Shown here piece by piece: positions 49,122-61,844 of a stretch of DNA of 64,000 nt. Numbering within the stretch: position 1 is the stretch's first letter; every line of letters starts with the position of its first letter. This DNA comes from Burkholderia sp. Ax-1719 (GTDB lineage: Bacteria > Pseudomonadota > Gammaproteobacteria > Burkholderiales > Burkholderiaceae). Under the pieces are notes generated by a model. The model did not search any database and had not been told where the DNA came from. It saw nothing but the letters and a program-made list of their open reading frames with translations. The stretch is from contig NZ_VWWJ01000003.1 of assembly GCF_011753055.1 (NCBI RefSeq), positions 186,001 through 250,000 on the forward strand. Reading direction: 5' to 3'. The position numbers and the translations under genes are program-made.

Positions 49122-50324
49122 TTAGTTGTACGAGAGGCCCATCGCCTCGCGCACGTCGCGCATCGTTTCCGTGGCGTACTTGCGGGCGCGGTCGCAACCA
49201 TCGGCGACGATGGCGCGCAGCAGCGACGGATCGTCCATGTACTTCTGCGCACGCTCGAGCATCGGTTGCTGCTCGCGCAGGATGCCTTCGATCACCGGCT
49301 GCTTGCACTCCAGACAGCCGATACCCGCCGAGCGGCAGCCCTTCTCGACCCACGCGTGCGTGTCGGCATCCGTGTAGACCTGGTGCAGTTGCCACACCGG
49401 GCACTTGTCCGGATCGCCCGGATCGGTGCGACGCACGCGCGCAGGGTCGGTCGGCATGGTGCGGACCTTCTTTTCGATCGATTGCGCGTCTTCGCGCAGC
49501 GCGATCGTGTTGCCGTACGACTTCGACATCTTCTGGCCGTCGAGACCCGGCATGCGCGAGGCTTCGGTCAGCAGCACCTGCGGCTCCGGCAGGATGATCT
49601 TGCGCGAGCCTTCGAGGTAGCCGAACAAGCGCTCGCGGTCGCTCATCGACAGGCTTTGCGACTCCGACAACATCGCCCGCGCCTGTTCGAGCGCTTCGTC
49701 ATTACCTTCCTGCTGATAGGCGTTGCGCAGCTCGTGATAGAGCTTCGAACGCTTGCCGCCCAGCTTCTTGGCGGCTTCGTTGGCCTTCTCCTCGAAGCCC
49801 GGCTCGCGGCCGTACATGTAGTTGAAGCGGCGCGCCATTTCGCGCGCCATTTCGACGTGCGGCACCTGATCTTCGCCAACCGGCACGAGCGAAGCGCGGT
49901 ACAGCAGGATGTCCGCCGCCATCAGCACCGGATAGCCCAGGAAGCCGTAGGTGCCCAGATCCTTGTCGCGCAGCTTTTCGATCTGTTCCTTGTAGGTCGG
50001 CACGCGTTCGAGCCAGGACAGCGGCGTGCTCATGCCCAGCAGCAGCGCGAGTTCCGCATGCTCGGGCACGCGGCTCTGGATGAACAGCGTGGCCTGGTTC
50101 GGGTCGATGCCCGATGCGAGCCAGTCGATCAGCACGTCCCAGACGTTCTTCTCGATCACATCCGGCGTCTCGTAGTGCGTCGTGAGCGCGTGCCAGTCGA
50201 CTACGCAGAAGAAACACGGGTATTCGGACTGAAGCCGGACCCAGTTTTTCAGCACGCCGTGATAGTGGCCGAGGTGCAGCGACCCGGTGGGCCTCATGCC
50301 GGAGAAAATACGGTCTGGGAACAT
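49122..50324 (-). CDS. trpS: tryptophanyl-tRNA synthetase
   Basis: A 400-residue class I synthetase that charges tRNA-Trp. RIFSGMRPTGSLHLGHYHG holds the HIGH-type motif at residues ~17-20, VGEDQVPHVEMAREMARRFN near 150 binds the substrate, and GQKMSKSYGN near 250 is the KMSKS loop. About 65 residues (roughly 165-245) form an insertion absent from the 334-residue E. coli enzyme. CLECKQ with neighbouring cysteines near residue 350 may bind metal. The ATG at 50324 is used since the only upstream start is a TTG. It follows the M50 protease stop by 4 bp. Confidence 0.95.
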   Translation of the reverse strand: MFPDRIFSGMRPTGSLHLGHYHGVLKNWVRLQSEYPCFFCVVDWHALTTHYETPDVIEKNVWDVLIDWLASGIDPNQATLFIQSRVPEHAELALLLGMSTPLSWLERVPTYKEQIEKLRDKDLGTYGFLGYPVLMAADILLYRASLVPVGEDQVPHVEMAREMARRFNYMYGREPGFEEKANEAAKKLGGKRSKLYHELRNAYQQEGNDEALEQARAMLSESQSLSMSDRERLFGYLEGSRKIILPEPQVLLTEASRMPGLDGQKMSKSYGNTIALREDAQSIEKKVRTMPTDPARVRRTDPGDPDKCPVWQLHQVYTDADTHAWVEKGCRSAGIGCLECKQPVIEGILREQQPMLERAQKYMDDPSLLRAIVADGCDRARKYATETMRDVREAMGLSYN

Positions 50325-50328
50325 GATC

Positions 50329-50994
50329 TTATGAGAATAGCGATACAAGGGGAGTAAGCACTGCCGTCACCACGTCGTAGCCGATCGACACGAGCGGGTG
50401 CAGCCAGAATCGCGTGAAGACGCCGGAGACCAGCAGCGCCATCACGATGATGAAACCATAGGGCTCGAGGCGCGAGAGCGCAATGCTCGCGCGCGTGGGC
50501 AGCAGCGCCGCGAGCACCCGGCCGCCGTCCATCGGCGGCAGCGGAAAGAGATTGAGCACGCCGAGCACCAGATTCACGCCCACACCGGCCGCGGCCATGC
50601 GCGTGAAGAATGCTTCGTCCACGCCCATCACCGCGAGCGCTACGCCGAACACGCCCCACACCAGCGCCTGCACGAAATTGCAGGCCGGGCCCGCCGCCGC
50701 GACCCACAGCGTGCCCCAGCGCGGATTGCGCAGATTACCGAATGCAATCGGCACCGGCTTGGCGTAGCCGAACACGAAAGCGCCGCTCGTAAGGAAATAG
50801 AGGATCAGCGGCATGGCGATGGTGCCGACCGGATCGATATGGCGCATCGGGTTGAGCGAGACGCGCCCGAGCACGTAGGCGGTGTTGTCGCCGAGCATGC
50901 GCGCGACATAGCCGTGCGCGGCTTCGTGCAACGTAATCGCGAAGATGACGGGCAAGGCGTAGACGACGAGCGTCTGAATGATCGTGGCTTCCAT
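50329..50994 (-). CDS. site-2 protease family membrane protein (M50)
   Basis: A 221-residue integral membrane zinc protease-like protein with about five or six helices. FAITLHEAAHGYVARMLGD near residue 25 is the HExxH zinc motif (HEAAH) and NLFPLPPMDGGRVLAAL near 145 carries the third ligand Asp. This is the minimal SREBF/YwhC-like type without a PDZ domain. Substrates are unknown. The ATG at 50994 (MEATIIQTLV) is chosen because it begins the first helix. It starts a compact cluster with trpS and the methyltransferase, with 4- and 3-bp spacings that suggest coupled translation. Confidence 0.9.
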   Translation of the reverse strand: MEATIIQTLVVYALPVIFAITLHEAAHGYVARMLGDNTAYVLGRVSLNPMRHIDPVGTIAMPLILYFLTSGAFVFGYAKPVPIAFGNLRNPRWGTLWVAAAGPACNFVQALVWGVFGVALAVMGVDEAFFTRMAAAGVGVNLVLGVLNLFPLPPMDGGRVLAALLPTRASIALSRLEPYGFIIVMALLVSGVFTRFWLHPLVSIGYDVVTAVLTPLVSLFS

Positions 50995-51088
50995 GGCGGC
51001 GTATTGTAACAACGCGCTGGCGCTGCGCTGCTTCGTGGACGTTTGTGGGTTGGCTTGGACGCTTGACGCTCGTAGCGTCAGGCGCGCG

Positions 51089-51724
51089 TCACGCCTGCTC
51101 TTCGAGCCCGAACGGCGCGAGCGAGCCGCGCCCGGCGCGTACCAGCACGGGCTCCGGACCGCTCAGATCGACGATCGTCGACGGCTCCCAGGGACAGGCG
51201 CCGCCGTCGATCACCAGATCGAGCTGTTTTTCCAGGCGTTCGCGGATCTCTTCGGGATCGTTGAGCGGATCGGTGTCGGGCGGCAGGATCAGCGTCGAGG
51301 CGAGCAGCGGCTCGCCCAGTTCTTCGAGGATCGCCAGCGGAATCGGATGCCCCGGCACGCGCAGGCCGATCGTTTTGCGCGACGGATGCGAAAGACGGCG
51401 CGGCACTTCCTTGGTGGCTTCGAGGACGAACACATACGGCCCCGGCGTGACCGATTTGATCAGCCGGTACTGGCGGTTATCCACCATCGCGAAATTCGCC
51501 AGCTCCGACAGATCGCGCACCATGAGCGAGAGCAGCGCTTTTTCGTCGAGATGGCGGATACGGCGCAGACGCTCGGCGGCCTGTTTATCGTCGATGCGCG
51601 CGGCCAGCGCGTAGCTCGAATCGGTGGGCAGCGCGATCACGCCGCCATCGCGGATGATCTGCACCGCCTGCTTGATGAGGCGCGGCTGCGGATTCTCTGG
51701 GTGAAGCCGAAAAAACTGTGACAT
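51089..51724 (-). CDS. Sua5/YciO/YrdC family protein, YciO type
   Basis: A 211-residue protein of the threonylcarbamoyl-AMP synthase fold. [19 protein letters not shown] near residue 25 and FVLEATKEVPRRL near 100 are the nucleotide/threonine-binding parts; STIVDLSG near residue 185 is the C-terminal mark. The SSYAL variant (rather than TVYGL) and the lack of the Sua5 C-terminal domain favour the YciO subgroup, whose role in tRNA t6A formation is doubtful. The ATG at 51724 is convincing. It is upstream of the M50-trpS cluster by 94 bp and after the PHP phosphatase by 133 bp. Confidence 0.88.
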   Translation of the reverse strand: MSQFFRLHPENPQPRLIKQAVQIIRDGGVIALPTDSSYALAARIDDKQAAERLRRIRHLDEKALLSLMVRDLSELANFAMVDNRQYRLIKSVTPGPYVFVLEATKEVPRRLSHPSRKTIGLRVPGHPIPLAILEELGEPLLASTLILPPDTDPLNDPEEIRERLEKQLDLVIDGGACPWEPSTIVDLSGPEPVLVRAGRGSLAPFGLEEQA

Positions 51725-51857
51725 ATCAGTAATCAGGCAACCAAGGCGTAGCGGATGGGGAAGCGAGCCGGACTCTTTATACCGCGCAGCGGCGGCAGGC
51801 GCTCAATGAAACGCCGGTCCCGCGAGTGAGGCTCGAAAATGACGACGATGGCCCGGC

Positions 51858-52688
51858 CTACAGCCAGCGTTCCCAGACAGGCGTGAGATCTGACGGCAGC
51901 GGCGGCAGCGTGCCCGGCTCGATCGAGTCCGGACCTTTGGCATGGAAATCGGACCCGCGCGACGCCTCGAAGCCGAAGCGGCGCGCCACCGCAGCATACT
52001 CGCCGTATTGATCGGGCGTATGGCTGCCGGTGACGACTTCAATGGCCTTGCCGCCCAGATCGATGAACTCGCCGAAGAAGGCGTCGAGTTCGAGCTGCGT
52101 GTAGTTGTAGCGTCCGGGATGCGCGACTACGGCTTCGCCGCCGGCCGCCTTGATCCAGCCCAGCGCATCGGCGAGCTTGGCCCAGCGGTGCGAGACGTAG
52201 CCGGGTTTGCCGTCGCCGAGCCAGCGCGTGAAGGCGTCCTGGGTGTTCTGCGCGCGACCCGATTCCACCAGGAAACGGGCGAAATGCGTACGCGAGATCA
52301 GATCGGGATTCGAGACGTACTGGAGCGCGCCCTCGTAGGCGTTCGGGATACCGAGTTCGTCCAGGCGTTCGCCAATCGCTTCGGCGCGCGTCGCACGACC
52401 GTCGCGGGTGCGCGCGAGACCATCGACCAGCGCTGGACATTCGGGATCGACATTCAGGCCGACGATATGCACCGTGCGCGACGCCCACGTCACCGAGATT
52501 TCGACGCCGCTCAGGTAACGCATGCCGAGCGCTTCAGCCGCCTCGCGCGCTTCGCGCTCGCCGCCGAGTTCATCGTGATCGGTGAGCGCCCACAGCCCCA
52601 CACCGCCCGCCTTCGCCAGCTGCGCGACGGCAGCCGGGGCCATCTGGCCGTCGGAAACAGTGGAGTGACAGTGGAGATCGGCGTTCAT
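51858..52688 (-). CDS. PHP-domain phosphatase (3',5'-nucleoside bisphosphate type)
   Basis: A 276-residue polymerase-and-histidinol-phosphatase domain protein. MNADLHCHSTVSDGQMAP gives the first metal ligands, ALTDHDELGGEREA near residue 35 the second set, and RGSDFHAKGP near 245 the last. The closest well-known relative is E. coli RnaAM/YciV (TrpH), which removes 3' phosphate from pAp and trims RNA 5' ends. The function here is by family. The ATG at 52688 is chosen from MNADLHCH; an upstream in-frame start adds eight unlikely residues. In E. coli yciV is next to yciO, and the same pairing is seen here. Confidence 0.88.
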   Translation of the reverse strand: MNADLHCHSTVSDGQMAPAAVAQLAKAGGVGLWALTDHDELGGEREAREAAEALGMRYLSGVEISVTWASRTVHIVGLNVDPECPALVDGLARTRDGRATRAEAIGERLDELGIPNAYEGALQYVSNPDLISRTHFARFLVESGRAQNTQDAFTRWLGDGKPGYVSHRWAKLADALGWIKAAGGEAVVAHPGRYNYTQLELDAFFGEFIDLGGKAIEVVTGSHTPDQYGEYAAVARRFGFEASRGSDFHAKGPDSIEPGTLPPLPSDLTPVWERWL

Positions 52689-52782
52689 TGCGGGCGTCTT
52701 GAGAGTAAACATCCATTTTACTGCAACGCGGCGAAGCCGTCCCGGCGCGCCCTGCCGGCCTGGCCTCGCCTTGCGGTTCGCA

Positions 52783-53691
52783 TCAGGCGGCGCAGAACGC
52801 CTCGATCAGGCGCGCCACGGCTTCGGGCTGATCGTGATGGACCATATGCCCGGCGTCCTCGATCAGGCGCTCGCGCCAGTCGGGAAAGGCCTCGAAACGC
52901 TTCTTGAATTCGTCGATGGGCACCTTGCCCGCGATGCGCGCCAGCGTCTCGGAATTCGTGGCTTCGACGTGCAGCACTTTCGCGCTCACGCAGGCCCACA
53001 CGGCCATGATCTCTTCGAGCCGGTACAGCACCGGATTGACCATCTTGTGCGCCGGATCGCCGAGCAGCATGTAGCCGCCCTCTCCGCTTGCCTGGTTTGC
53101 TGCGGTCACCGGCTTCGACCAGTGCTGCGCCAGAAAACGCGCCCGCGCGGGCAGCAGGCGCGGATTGGTCTTCGTGAGGCGCGCGGCCACGTCGTCAAGC
53201 GTCGCGTAGGGGCGCAATTGCGGCGGCGAGCGCATTTCGTCGAGCCAGTCGCGCACGCGCTTCGGTGCTTGCGCCGGCACGGCGGCCGGCAGACCGAAGC
53301 CTTCCAGGTCGACCACGCGCCGCACGCGTTCGGGCCGCACCCCCGCGTAGAAGCACACCACGTTCGCGCCCAGGCTATGGCCGACGAGGTTGACCTCGCC
53401 CTCAGGCGCGTAATGATCGAGCAACGCGTCGAGATCGGCGACGTAATCGTGGAACCAGTAGCTGCCGCCGCCCTGCTGCGCCGCCGGCCAGTCCGACAGG
53501 CCGAAGCCGCGCATGTCCGGCGCGATCACCTGCCAGTCGCCGCCCAGCGCATCGACGACGAACTGGAACGAGGCCGCCACGTCCATCCAGCCATGCAGCA
53601 TGAAGAGCACGGGCGCGTCTTCGGCACCCCAGCGGCGCACGTGCAGGCGGATGCCGTTCACGGCGACGAATTCGGATCGGGAAAGGTTCAT
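52783..53691 (-). CDS. alpha/beta hydrolase
   Basis: A 302-residue alpha/beta-fold hydrolase. LFMLHGWMDVAASFQFVVDAL near residue 30 is the oxyanion-hole segment, NLVGHSLGANVVCFYAG near 115 holds the nucleophile Ser (GHSLG), and IEDAGHMVHHDQPEAVAR near the C terminus holds the catalytic His. The WMD after HG and the DMRGFGLSDWP segment resemble epoxide-hydrolase-like esterases. The substrate is unknown. The ATG at 53691 (MNLSRSEFVAVNG) is preferred over one 15 codons upstream. It sits between the PHP phosphatase and the DUF455 gene on the same strand. Confidence 0.87.
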   Translation of the reverse strand: MNLSRSEFVAVNGIRLHVRRWGAEDAPVLFMLHGWMDVAASFQFVVDALGGDWQVIAPDMRGFGLSDWPAAQQGGGSYWFHDYVADLDALLDHYAPEGEVNLVGHSLGANVVCFYAGVRPERVRRVVDLEGFGLPAAVPAQAPKRVRDWLDEMRSPPQLRPYATLDDVAARLTKTNPRLLPARARFLAQHWSKPVTAANQASGEGGYMLLGDPAHKMVNPVLYRLEEIMAVWACVSAKVLHVEATNSETLARIAGKVPIDEFKKRFEAFPDWRERLIEDAGHMVHHDQPEAVARLIEAFCAA

Positions 53692-53760
53692 TGCGCTCGC
53701 GAAAAAACGAATGGTCGTTCGATTATATCGACACAATCTGTCAGACGGGCCACCGCAACG

Positions 53761-54636
53761 TCATTTTTCGGCGGCGTCCTGGGCGATCAGCGCGTCGAGT
53801 TCGGCTTCGTCGAAACCCGCCGAGCGCCTGGCCTCGACGTTGAACGGGCCGCGCATCTTCGGCGCGTGGTAACGCGCGGCAAGGTCGAGCCACGCCGCGT
53901 GCGGGTCCAGCCCGCGCTGATCGCACAGGAAGCGGAACCAGTGATTGCCGATGCGCACATGCCCGACCTCGTCGCGCAGGATGATGTCGAGAATGGCCGC
54001 CGATTCGTGGTCTCCCGCCTGCGTCAGACGCGCGCGGATGGGCGGCGAGGCGTCCAGACCGCGCGCTTCGAGCACGCGCGGCACCAGCGCCATGCGCGCG
54101 AGCACGTCGTCGCAGGTGCGCTCGCACATCTCCCAGAGGCCGTTGTGGGCCGGGAAATCGCCGTAATCGTGGCCGTAGTCGGCCAGCCGCTGACGCACCA
54201 GCGAAAAGTGATACGCCTCCTCGGCGGCGACCCGGAGCCAGTCGGCGTAGAAGGCATCCGGCATGCCGGTAAAGCGCCAGACCGCGTCGAGCGCGAGGTT
54301 GATCGCGTTGAATTCGATATGCGCGAGCGCGTGCATGAGCACAACGCGCCCTTGCGGCGTGCTCATGCTGCGGCGCTGCAGGCTGCGCGGCTCGACCAGT
54401 TCGGGCCGCTCGGGACGACCGGGCAGATCGGCGGGAGCGTCCAGCGGGCGGGCGGCGTCCCAGTACGCCTCACTGCGGCTCGCCGCATCGAGCGTGCGGA
54501 CACGCAGCGCGGCGACAGCTTCGGTTTTGGCGAGCGGATCGCGCTCGCGCAGCGCGGCGAGCGCGTCGGCGCGCCAGCTAGCGTGGGCTGGCAAGGGATC
54601 GGTGGAGTCGGCGGCGGCGGAAAACACGGAACTCAT
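53761..54636 (-). CDS. ferritin-like DUF455 protein
   Basis: A 291-residue helical protein of the DUF455 ferritin-like family. ALAHIEFNAINLALDAVWRF near residue 120, RVAAEEAYHFSLVRQRL near 150 and IILRDEVGHVRIGNHWF near 225 supply the Glu/His residues (E..H, EExxH, ExxH) expected to bind a di-iron centre, as in MiaE-like proteins. A hydroxylase or oxidase activity is plausible but unproven. The ATG at 54636 (MSSVFSAAADST) is chosen; longer in-frame extensions upstream look non-coding. It is divergent from the gamma carbonic anhydrase gene over 185 bp. Confidence 0.87.
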   Translation of the reverse strand: MSSVFSAAADSTDPLPAHASWRADALAALRERDPLAKTEAVAALRVRTLDAASRSEAYWDAARPLDAPADLPGRPERPELVEPRSLQRRSMSTPQGRVVLMHALAHIEFNAINLALDAVWRFTGMPDAFYADWLRVAAEEAYHFSLVRQRLADYGHDYGDFPAHNGLWEMCERTCDDVLARMALVPRVLEARGLDASPPIRARLTQAGDHESAAILDIILRDEVGHVRIGNHWFRFLCDQRGLDPHAAWLDLAARYHAPKMRGPFNVEARRSAGFDEAELDALIAQDAAEK

Positions 54637-54821
54637 CGGCAAACGGGTGGAAAGCGGAAAAATGCGTCCCCGGAAGCATTGGGCGCAACCGTTTACAATA
54701 CGCGATTCACCCGCACTGCGCCGCCCGCACCTTTTTGCCCGAATCAAGCCGGAAACGTGCCGGAATCGTGCCGAAAGCGCGCGGAGCGCAGCCAACGCAA
54801 GAAAACAGGAGACGCAACACC

Positions 54822-55346
54822 GTGGCCATCTACAAGCTTGGCGAAGCAGCGCCCACCATTCACGAAAGCGTGTTCGTGGCGGACAACGCCACCATCGTCG
54901 GCAAGGTCGAACTGGCCGAAGACGCAAGCGTCTGGTTCGGCGCGACGCTGCGTGGCGATAACGAGCTGATCTCGGTCGGCCCGCGCAGCAACGTCCAGGA
55001 AGGCGCGGTGTTGCATACCGACCCCGGCTATCCGCTCACGCTGGAAGCCAACGTGACGATCGGCCATCAGGCCATGTTGCATGGCTGCACCGTCAAGGAA
55101 GGCGCGCTGATCGGGATTCAGGCGGTGGTCTTGAATGGCGCGGTAATCGGCCGCAACTGTCTGGTTGGTGCGGGCGCGGTGGTCACCGAAGGCAAGGTAT
55201 TCCCCGACAACTCGCTGATTCTCGGTGCGCCCGCCAAGGTGGTGCGCGAGCTGACCGAGGCGGACATCGCCGGCCTCAAGCGCAATGCGGATGTCTACAC
55301 CGAGCGCCGGCGGTATTTCAAGGCGCAGCTCGTGCGCATCGGCTAA
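54822..55346 (+). CDS. gamma-carbonic anhydrase family protein
   Basis: A 174-residue left-handed beta-helix protein of the YrdA/PaaY/CaiE group, normally trimeric with zinc between subunits. The hexapeptide run is clear from residue ~15 (VFVADNATIVGKVEL) to ~150 (FPDNSLILGAPAKVVREL). Histidine ligands are expected in EGAVLHTDPG and VTIGHQAMLHGC. Carbonic anhydrase activity is not assured in this subgroup. The start is GTG at 54822 with AGGAG about 10 nt upstream. It precedes hslO by 65 bp on the same strand, so co-transcription is likely. Confidence 0.9.
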   Translation: MAIYKLGEAAPTIHESVFVADNATIVGKVELAEDASVWFGATLRGDNELISVGPRSNVQEGAVLHTDPGYPLTLEANVTIGHQAMLHGCTVKEGALIGIQAVVLNGAVIGRNCLVGAGAVVTEGKVFPDNSLILGAPAKVVRELTEADIAGLKRNADVYTERRRYFKAQLVRIG

Positions 55347-55411
55347 GCCCTGGGCTTGAGCCGCTGTGCGTCGCGGGCCGCGCCGCCAGGAACGAAACGA
55401 AGGAAAAGATT

Positions 55412-56374
55412 GTGAACGACCAGTTGCAAAAATTCATGTTCAGCGCCGCGCCGGTGCGGGGCGAGATCGTCTCGCTGCGCAACACGTGGCAAGAGGTGCT
55501 CACGCGCCGGCAGTACCCGGCGCCCGTGCGCACCGTGCTCGGCGAGATGATGGCGGCCTGCGCCCTGCTCTCGGCCAACCTGAAGTTCGACGGCACGCTG
55601 ATCATGCAGATCCTGGGCGACGGCCCGGTGCGGATGCTGGTCGTGCAGTGCAGCTCGGATCTCTCGATGCGCGCTACCGCGCGTCTGTCGGACGGCATCG
55701 ACGCTAACGATGCCTCGGTGTTCACCGACGATCTCACGCTCGACCAGCTCGTCAACGCCAGCGGCCAGGGCCGCTGCGTGATCACGCTCGATCCGGCCAA
55801 CAAGCAGCCCGGCCAGCAGCCCTATCAGGGCATCGTGCCGATGAACGGCGAAGACGGCCCGCTCACCACGATCGCCGAAGTGCTCGAACACTACATGCAT
55901 CACTCGGAGCAGCTCGATACGCGTCTGTGGCTGGGCGCGAACGAGGACCGCGCGGTCGGCATGCTGCTGCAGAAGCTGCCTGGCGACGGCGGCATCGTGC
56001 CGCATCCGCACGAACTCGATGCCGATACGTGGGAACGCGTGTGCATGCTCGGCGGCACGCTCAAGCGCGAGGAACTGCTCGAACAGGAGCCGGAAACGCT
56101 GTTCCGTCGCCTCTTCTGGCAAGAGAACGTGCAGCATTTCGAGCCCACCGGCACGCGTTTCTCGTGCAGCTGCACGCGCGAGAAAGTCGGCGCGATGCTC
56201 AAGATGCTGGGCCGCGAAGAAGCCGAAAGCGTGATCGAAGAACGCGGCCATATCGAGGTGCATTGCGACTACTGCAACCAGCGCTACGAGTTCGATCCCG
56301 TCGATGTGGCGCAACTTTTCTCCACGCCGGGGCTCTCAGAAGGTGTATCCCCCGCTGCGGACCAGCGTCACTGA
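55412..56374 (+). CDS. hslO: redox-regulated chaperone Hsp33
   Basis: A 320-residue chaperone, activated when oxidants release zinc from its C-terminal switch. The zinc ligands are CSC at residues ~252-254 and CDYC at ~285-288 (CxC-30-CxxC), all intact. The N-terminal domain starts NDQLQKFMFSAAPVRGEIV, and LLSANLKFDGTLIMQILGDG near residue 50 is family-like. It protects proteins from aggregation under oxidative heat stress in the cytoplasm. The start is GTG at 55412 with AAGGA upstream. It follows the gamma carbonic anhydrase gene. Confidence 0.95.
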   Translation: MNDQLQKFMFSAAPVRGEIVSLRNTWQEVLTRRQYPAPVRTVLGEMMAACALLSANLKFDGTLIMQILGDGPVRMLVVQCSSDLSMRATARLSDGIDANDASVFTDDLTLDQLVNASGQGRCVITLDPANKQPGQQPYQGIVPMNGEDGPLTTIAEVLEHYMHHSEQLDTRLWLGANEDRAVGMLLQKLPGDGGIVPHPHELDADTWERVCMLGGTLKREELLEQEPETLFRRLFWQENVQHFEPTGTRFSCSCTREKVGAMLKMLGREEAESVIEERGHIEVHCDYCNQRYEFDPVDVAQLFSTPGLSEGVSPAADQRH

Positions 56375-56428
56375 TGCTGGCTTCCCCGGAGCGGACGGGA
56401 TGCAACGTCTGACTCGGGAAGAAAAAAC

Positions 56429-56836
56429 ATGAACAAGCGTTTCGGGCCTGATTTACCCAACTCGCCGACACCCTCGCGGCTCTCCACGCTGATCGCCGTC
56501 GTGGCGCTCGGCGCGGGCGTCGCCATGACGAGCGGCTGCACCATGGATCCGCCCGGTCCGTCGCCGATCTACAGCCGCCTGCCCGCCAATCAATCGGGTG
56601 TGGCCGCTGCGGCGCCGCGATTGTCGCCGGAAGAACTCAAGCGTTACGACGCCATCGACCAGCAGGCGCTCAACGAGCAATCGCAGGCGATGGCGGCCGA
56701 AGCCGCGGCGCAGGCCTGGTCGCGCGCTTACGCACCGCCCGTGAGCGTCTACGGCAGCTACTCGAGCGGCGGCTGGGGCCGTGGCTGGGGCGGCGGCGTT
56801 GGCTACGGTTATCCGGGCTGGGGTTGGGGCTGGTAA
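56429..56836 (+). CDS. lipoprotein with Gly/Trp/Tyr-rich tail
   Basis: A 135-residue putative lipoprotein. The signal region (LSTLIAVVALGAGVAMTSGC) gives an acylated Cys near residue 37, later than usual because of a 17-residue polar N-terminal extension. The middle is Ala/Gln/Glu-rich helix (residues ~65-95). The last ~28 residues are built from Gly, Trp and Tyr only (GGWGRGWGGG, GYPGWGWGW). No family recognised; function unknown. It is preceded by hslO (54 bp) and followed by a terminator at 56872-56908. The ATG at 56429 follows a GGGAAG site. Confidence 0.75.
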   Translation: MNKRFGPDLPNSPTPSRLSTLIAVVALGAGVAMTSGCTMDPPGPSPIYSRLPANQSGVAAAAPRLSPEELKRYDAIDQQALNEQSQAMAAEAAAQAWSRAYAPPVSVYGSYSSGGWGRGWGGGVGYGYPGWGWGW

Positions 56837-56871
56837 GCAGCGCCCCGGTTCTTCAGGTTTTCGCAGCAAAG

Positions 56872-56908
56872 AAAAAGCGCGTCATCCTTGCGGATGCCGC
56901 GCTTTTTT
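56872..56908. terminator. terminator between the lipoprotein gene and ftsB
   Basis: AAAAAGCGCG pairs with CGCGCTTTTT, and an inner CATCC/GGATG pair continues past one mismatch (loop TTGC). T runs on both strands allow use by the hslO-lipoprotein unit and by the convergent ftsB unit. Confidence 0.88.
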
Positions 56909-56940
56909 ATCGTCCATCGCTTGTCCACCATCCAGGTGGA

Positions 56941-57360
56941 TCAGCCCGCCTTCTTCGCTTCCTTGCTGTGCCCATGCCGCTTTTCCGGCACGCGCGAGAC
57001 GGGATTCGGCACCACCTTGACCGGCGTCGACATCTCGCCGCGCGTCGAGGTGTTCGACGAACCCGCGGGTGTCGCCGGCAAAGGCTGGTTCGGCGAAACG
57101 AACTGCACGAACACCTCGCTGTCCTTCACCATGCCCATCTCATACCGCGCGCGTTCTTCGACCGCTGCGGTGCCGTTCTGCAGATCCTGCACTTCGCCCG
57201 CAATGCGTTCGTTGCGCAGTTTCTCGTCGTCGTTCTGCTTCTGCTGTTTCGCGAGCTCACCTTGCAGTTCGTGAACGCGCAGCCAGCCGCCATGGCCCCA
57301 CCAGAGCGGATACTGGATCAGCGCAAGCAGGATGATCAGGACGACAGTGACAAGCCGCAT
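56941..57360 (-). CDS. ftsB: cell division protein FtsB
   Basis: A 139-residue bitopic division protein that joins FtsL and FtsQ to activate septal wall synthesis. It has a short N terminus, one membrane helix (VTVVLIILLALIQYPLWWG, ~4-22), then a periplasmic coiled coil (LQGELAKQQKQNDDEKLRNE onward). EVQDLQNGTAAVEERARYEMGMVK is the conserved FtsQ-binding part. A further ~45-residue Pro/Thr/Ser/Lys tail makes it longer than the 103-residue E. coli protein. It follows eno by 100 bp; eno-ftsB linkage is widespread. Confidence 0.93.
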   Translation of the reverse strand: MRLVTVVLIILLALIQYPLWWGHGGWLRVHELQGELAKQQKQNDDEKLRNERIAGEVQDLQNGTAAVEERARYEMGMVKDSEVFVQFVSPNQPLPATPAGSSNTSTRGEMSTPVKVVPNPVSRVPEKRHGHSKEAKKAG

Positions 57361-57460
57361 GAGTAGTGCCGGATAAATACACGCCGCCCTGCGCTTAACG
57401 CAGGGCGGCGGAAAGGATAACGAAGTGGGACAGCAAGGCCGCTGCCGGGCTCAGTTCTGC

Positions 57461-59097
<1,637 letters not shown>

Positions 59098-59118
59098 CGA
59101 CGCACATGAAGTGCGTCG
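59098..59118 (-). terminator. hairpin after kdsA, probable terminator
   Basis: CGACGCAC and GTGCGTCG form an 8-bp stem with a five-base loop, 18 bp past the kdsA stop. On the minus strand a T-rich but interrupted stretch follows (TGTGCTTTGATGTTTCGC), so it is a moderate terminator for pyrG-kdsA. Confidence 0.6.
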
Positions 59119-59135
59119 CGGCGTTACTGCGTGAA

Positions 59136-61693
<2,558 letters not shown>

Positions 61694-61844
61694 CTAACCC
61701 TGAATTTTGCTTGGGCGCTGTGCACAAATGCTGTGCGCCGCCGCCATGCGTCTTGCGACCATCTTGTCAAGCGCTCGTCGGCCAGTCGCTCCTTGTTCGC
61801 TCCCTGTTCCCGCCCTTTGAGCGCACGCGCGCCCTGCCCGATTT

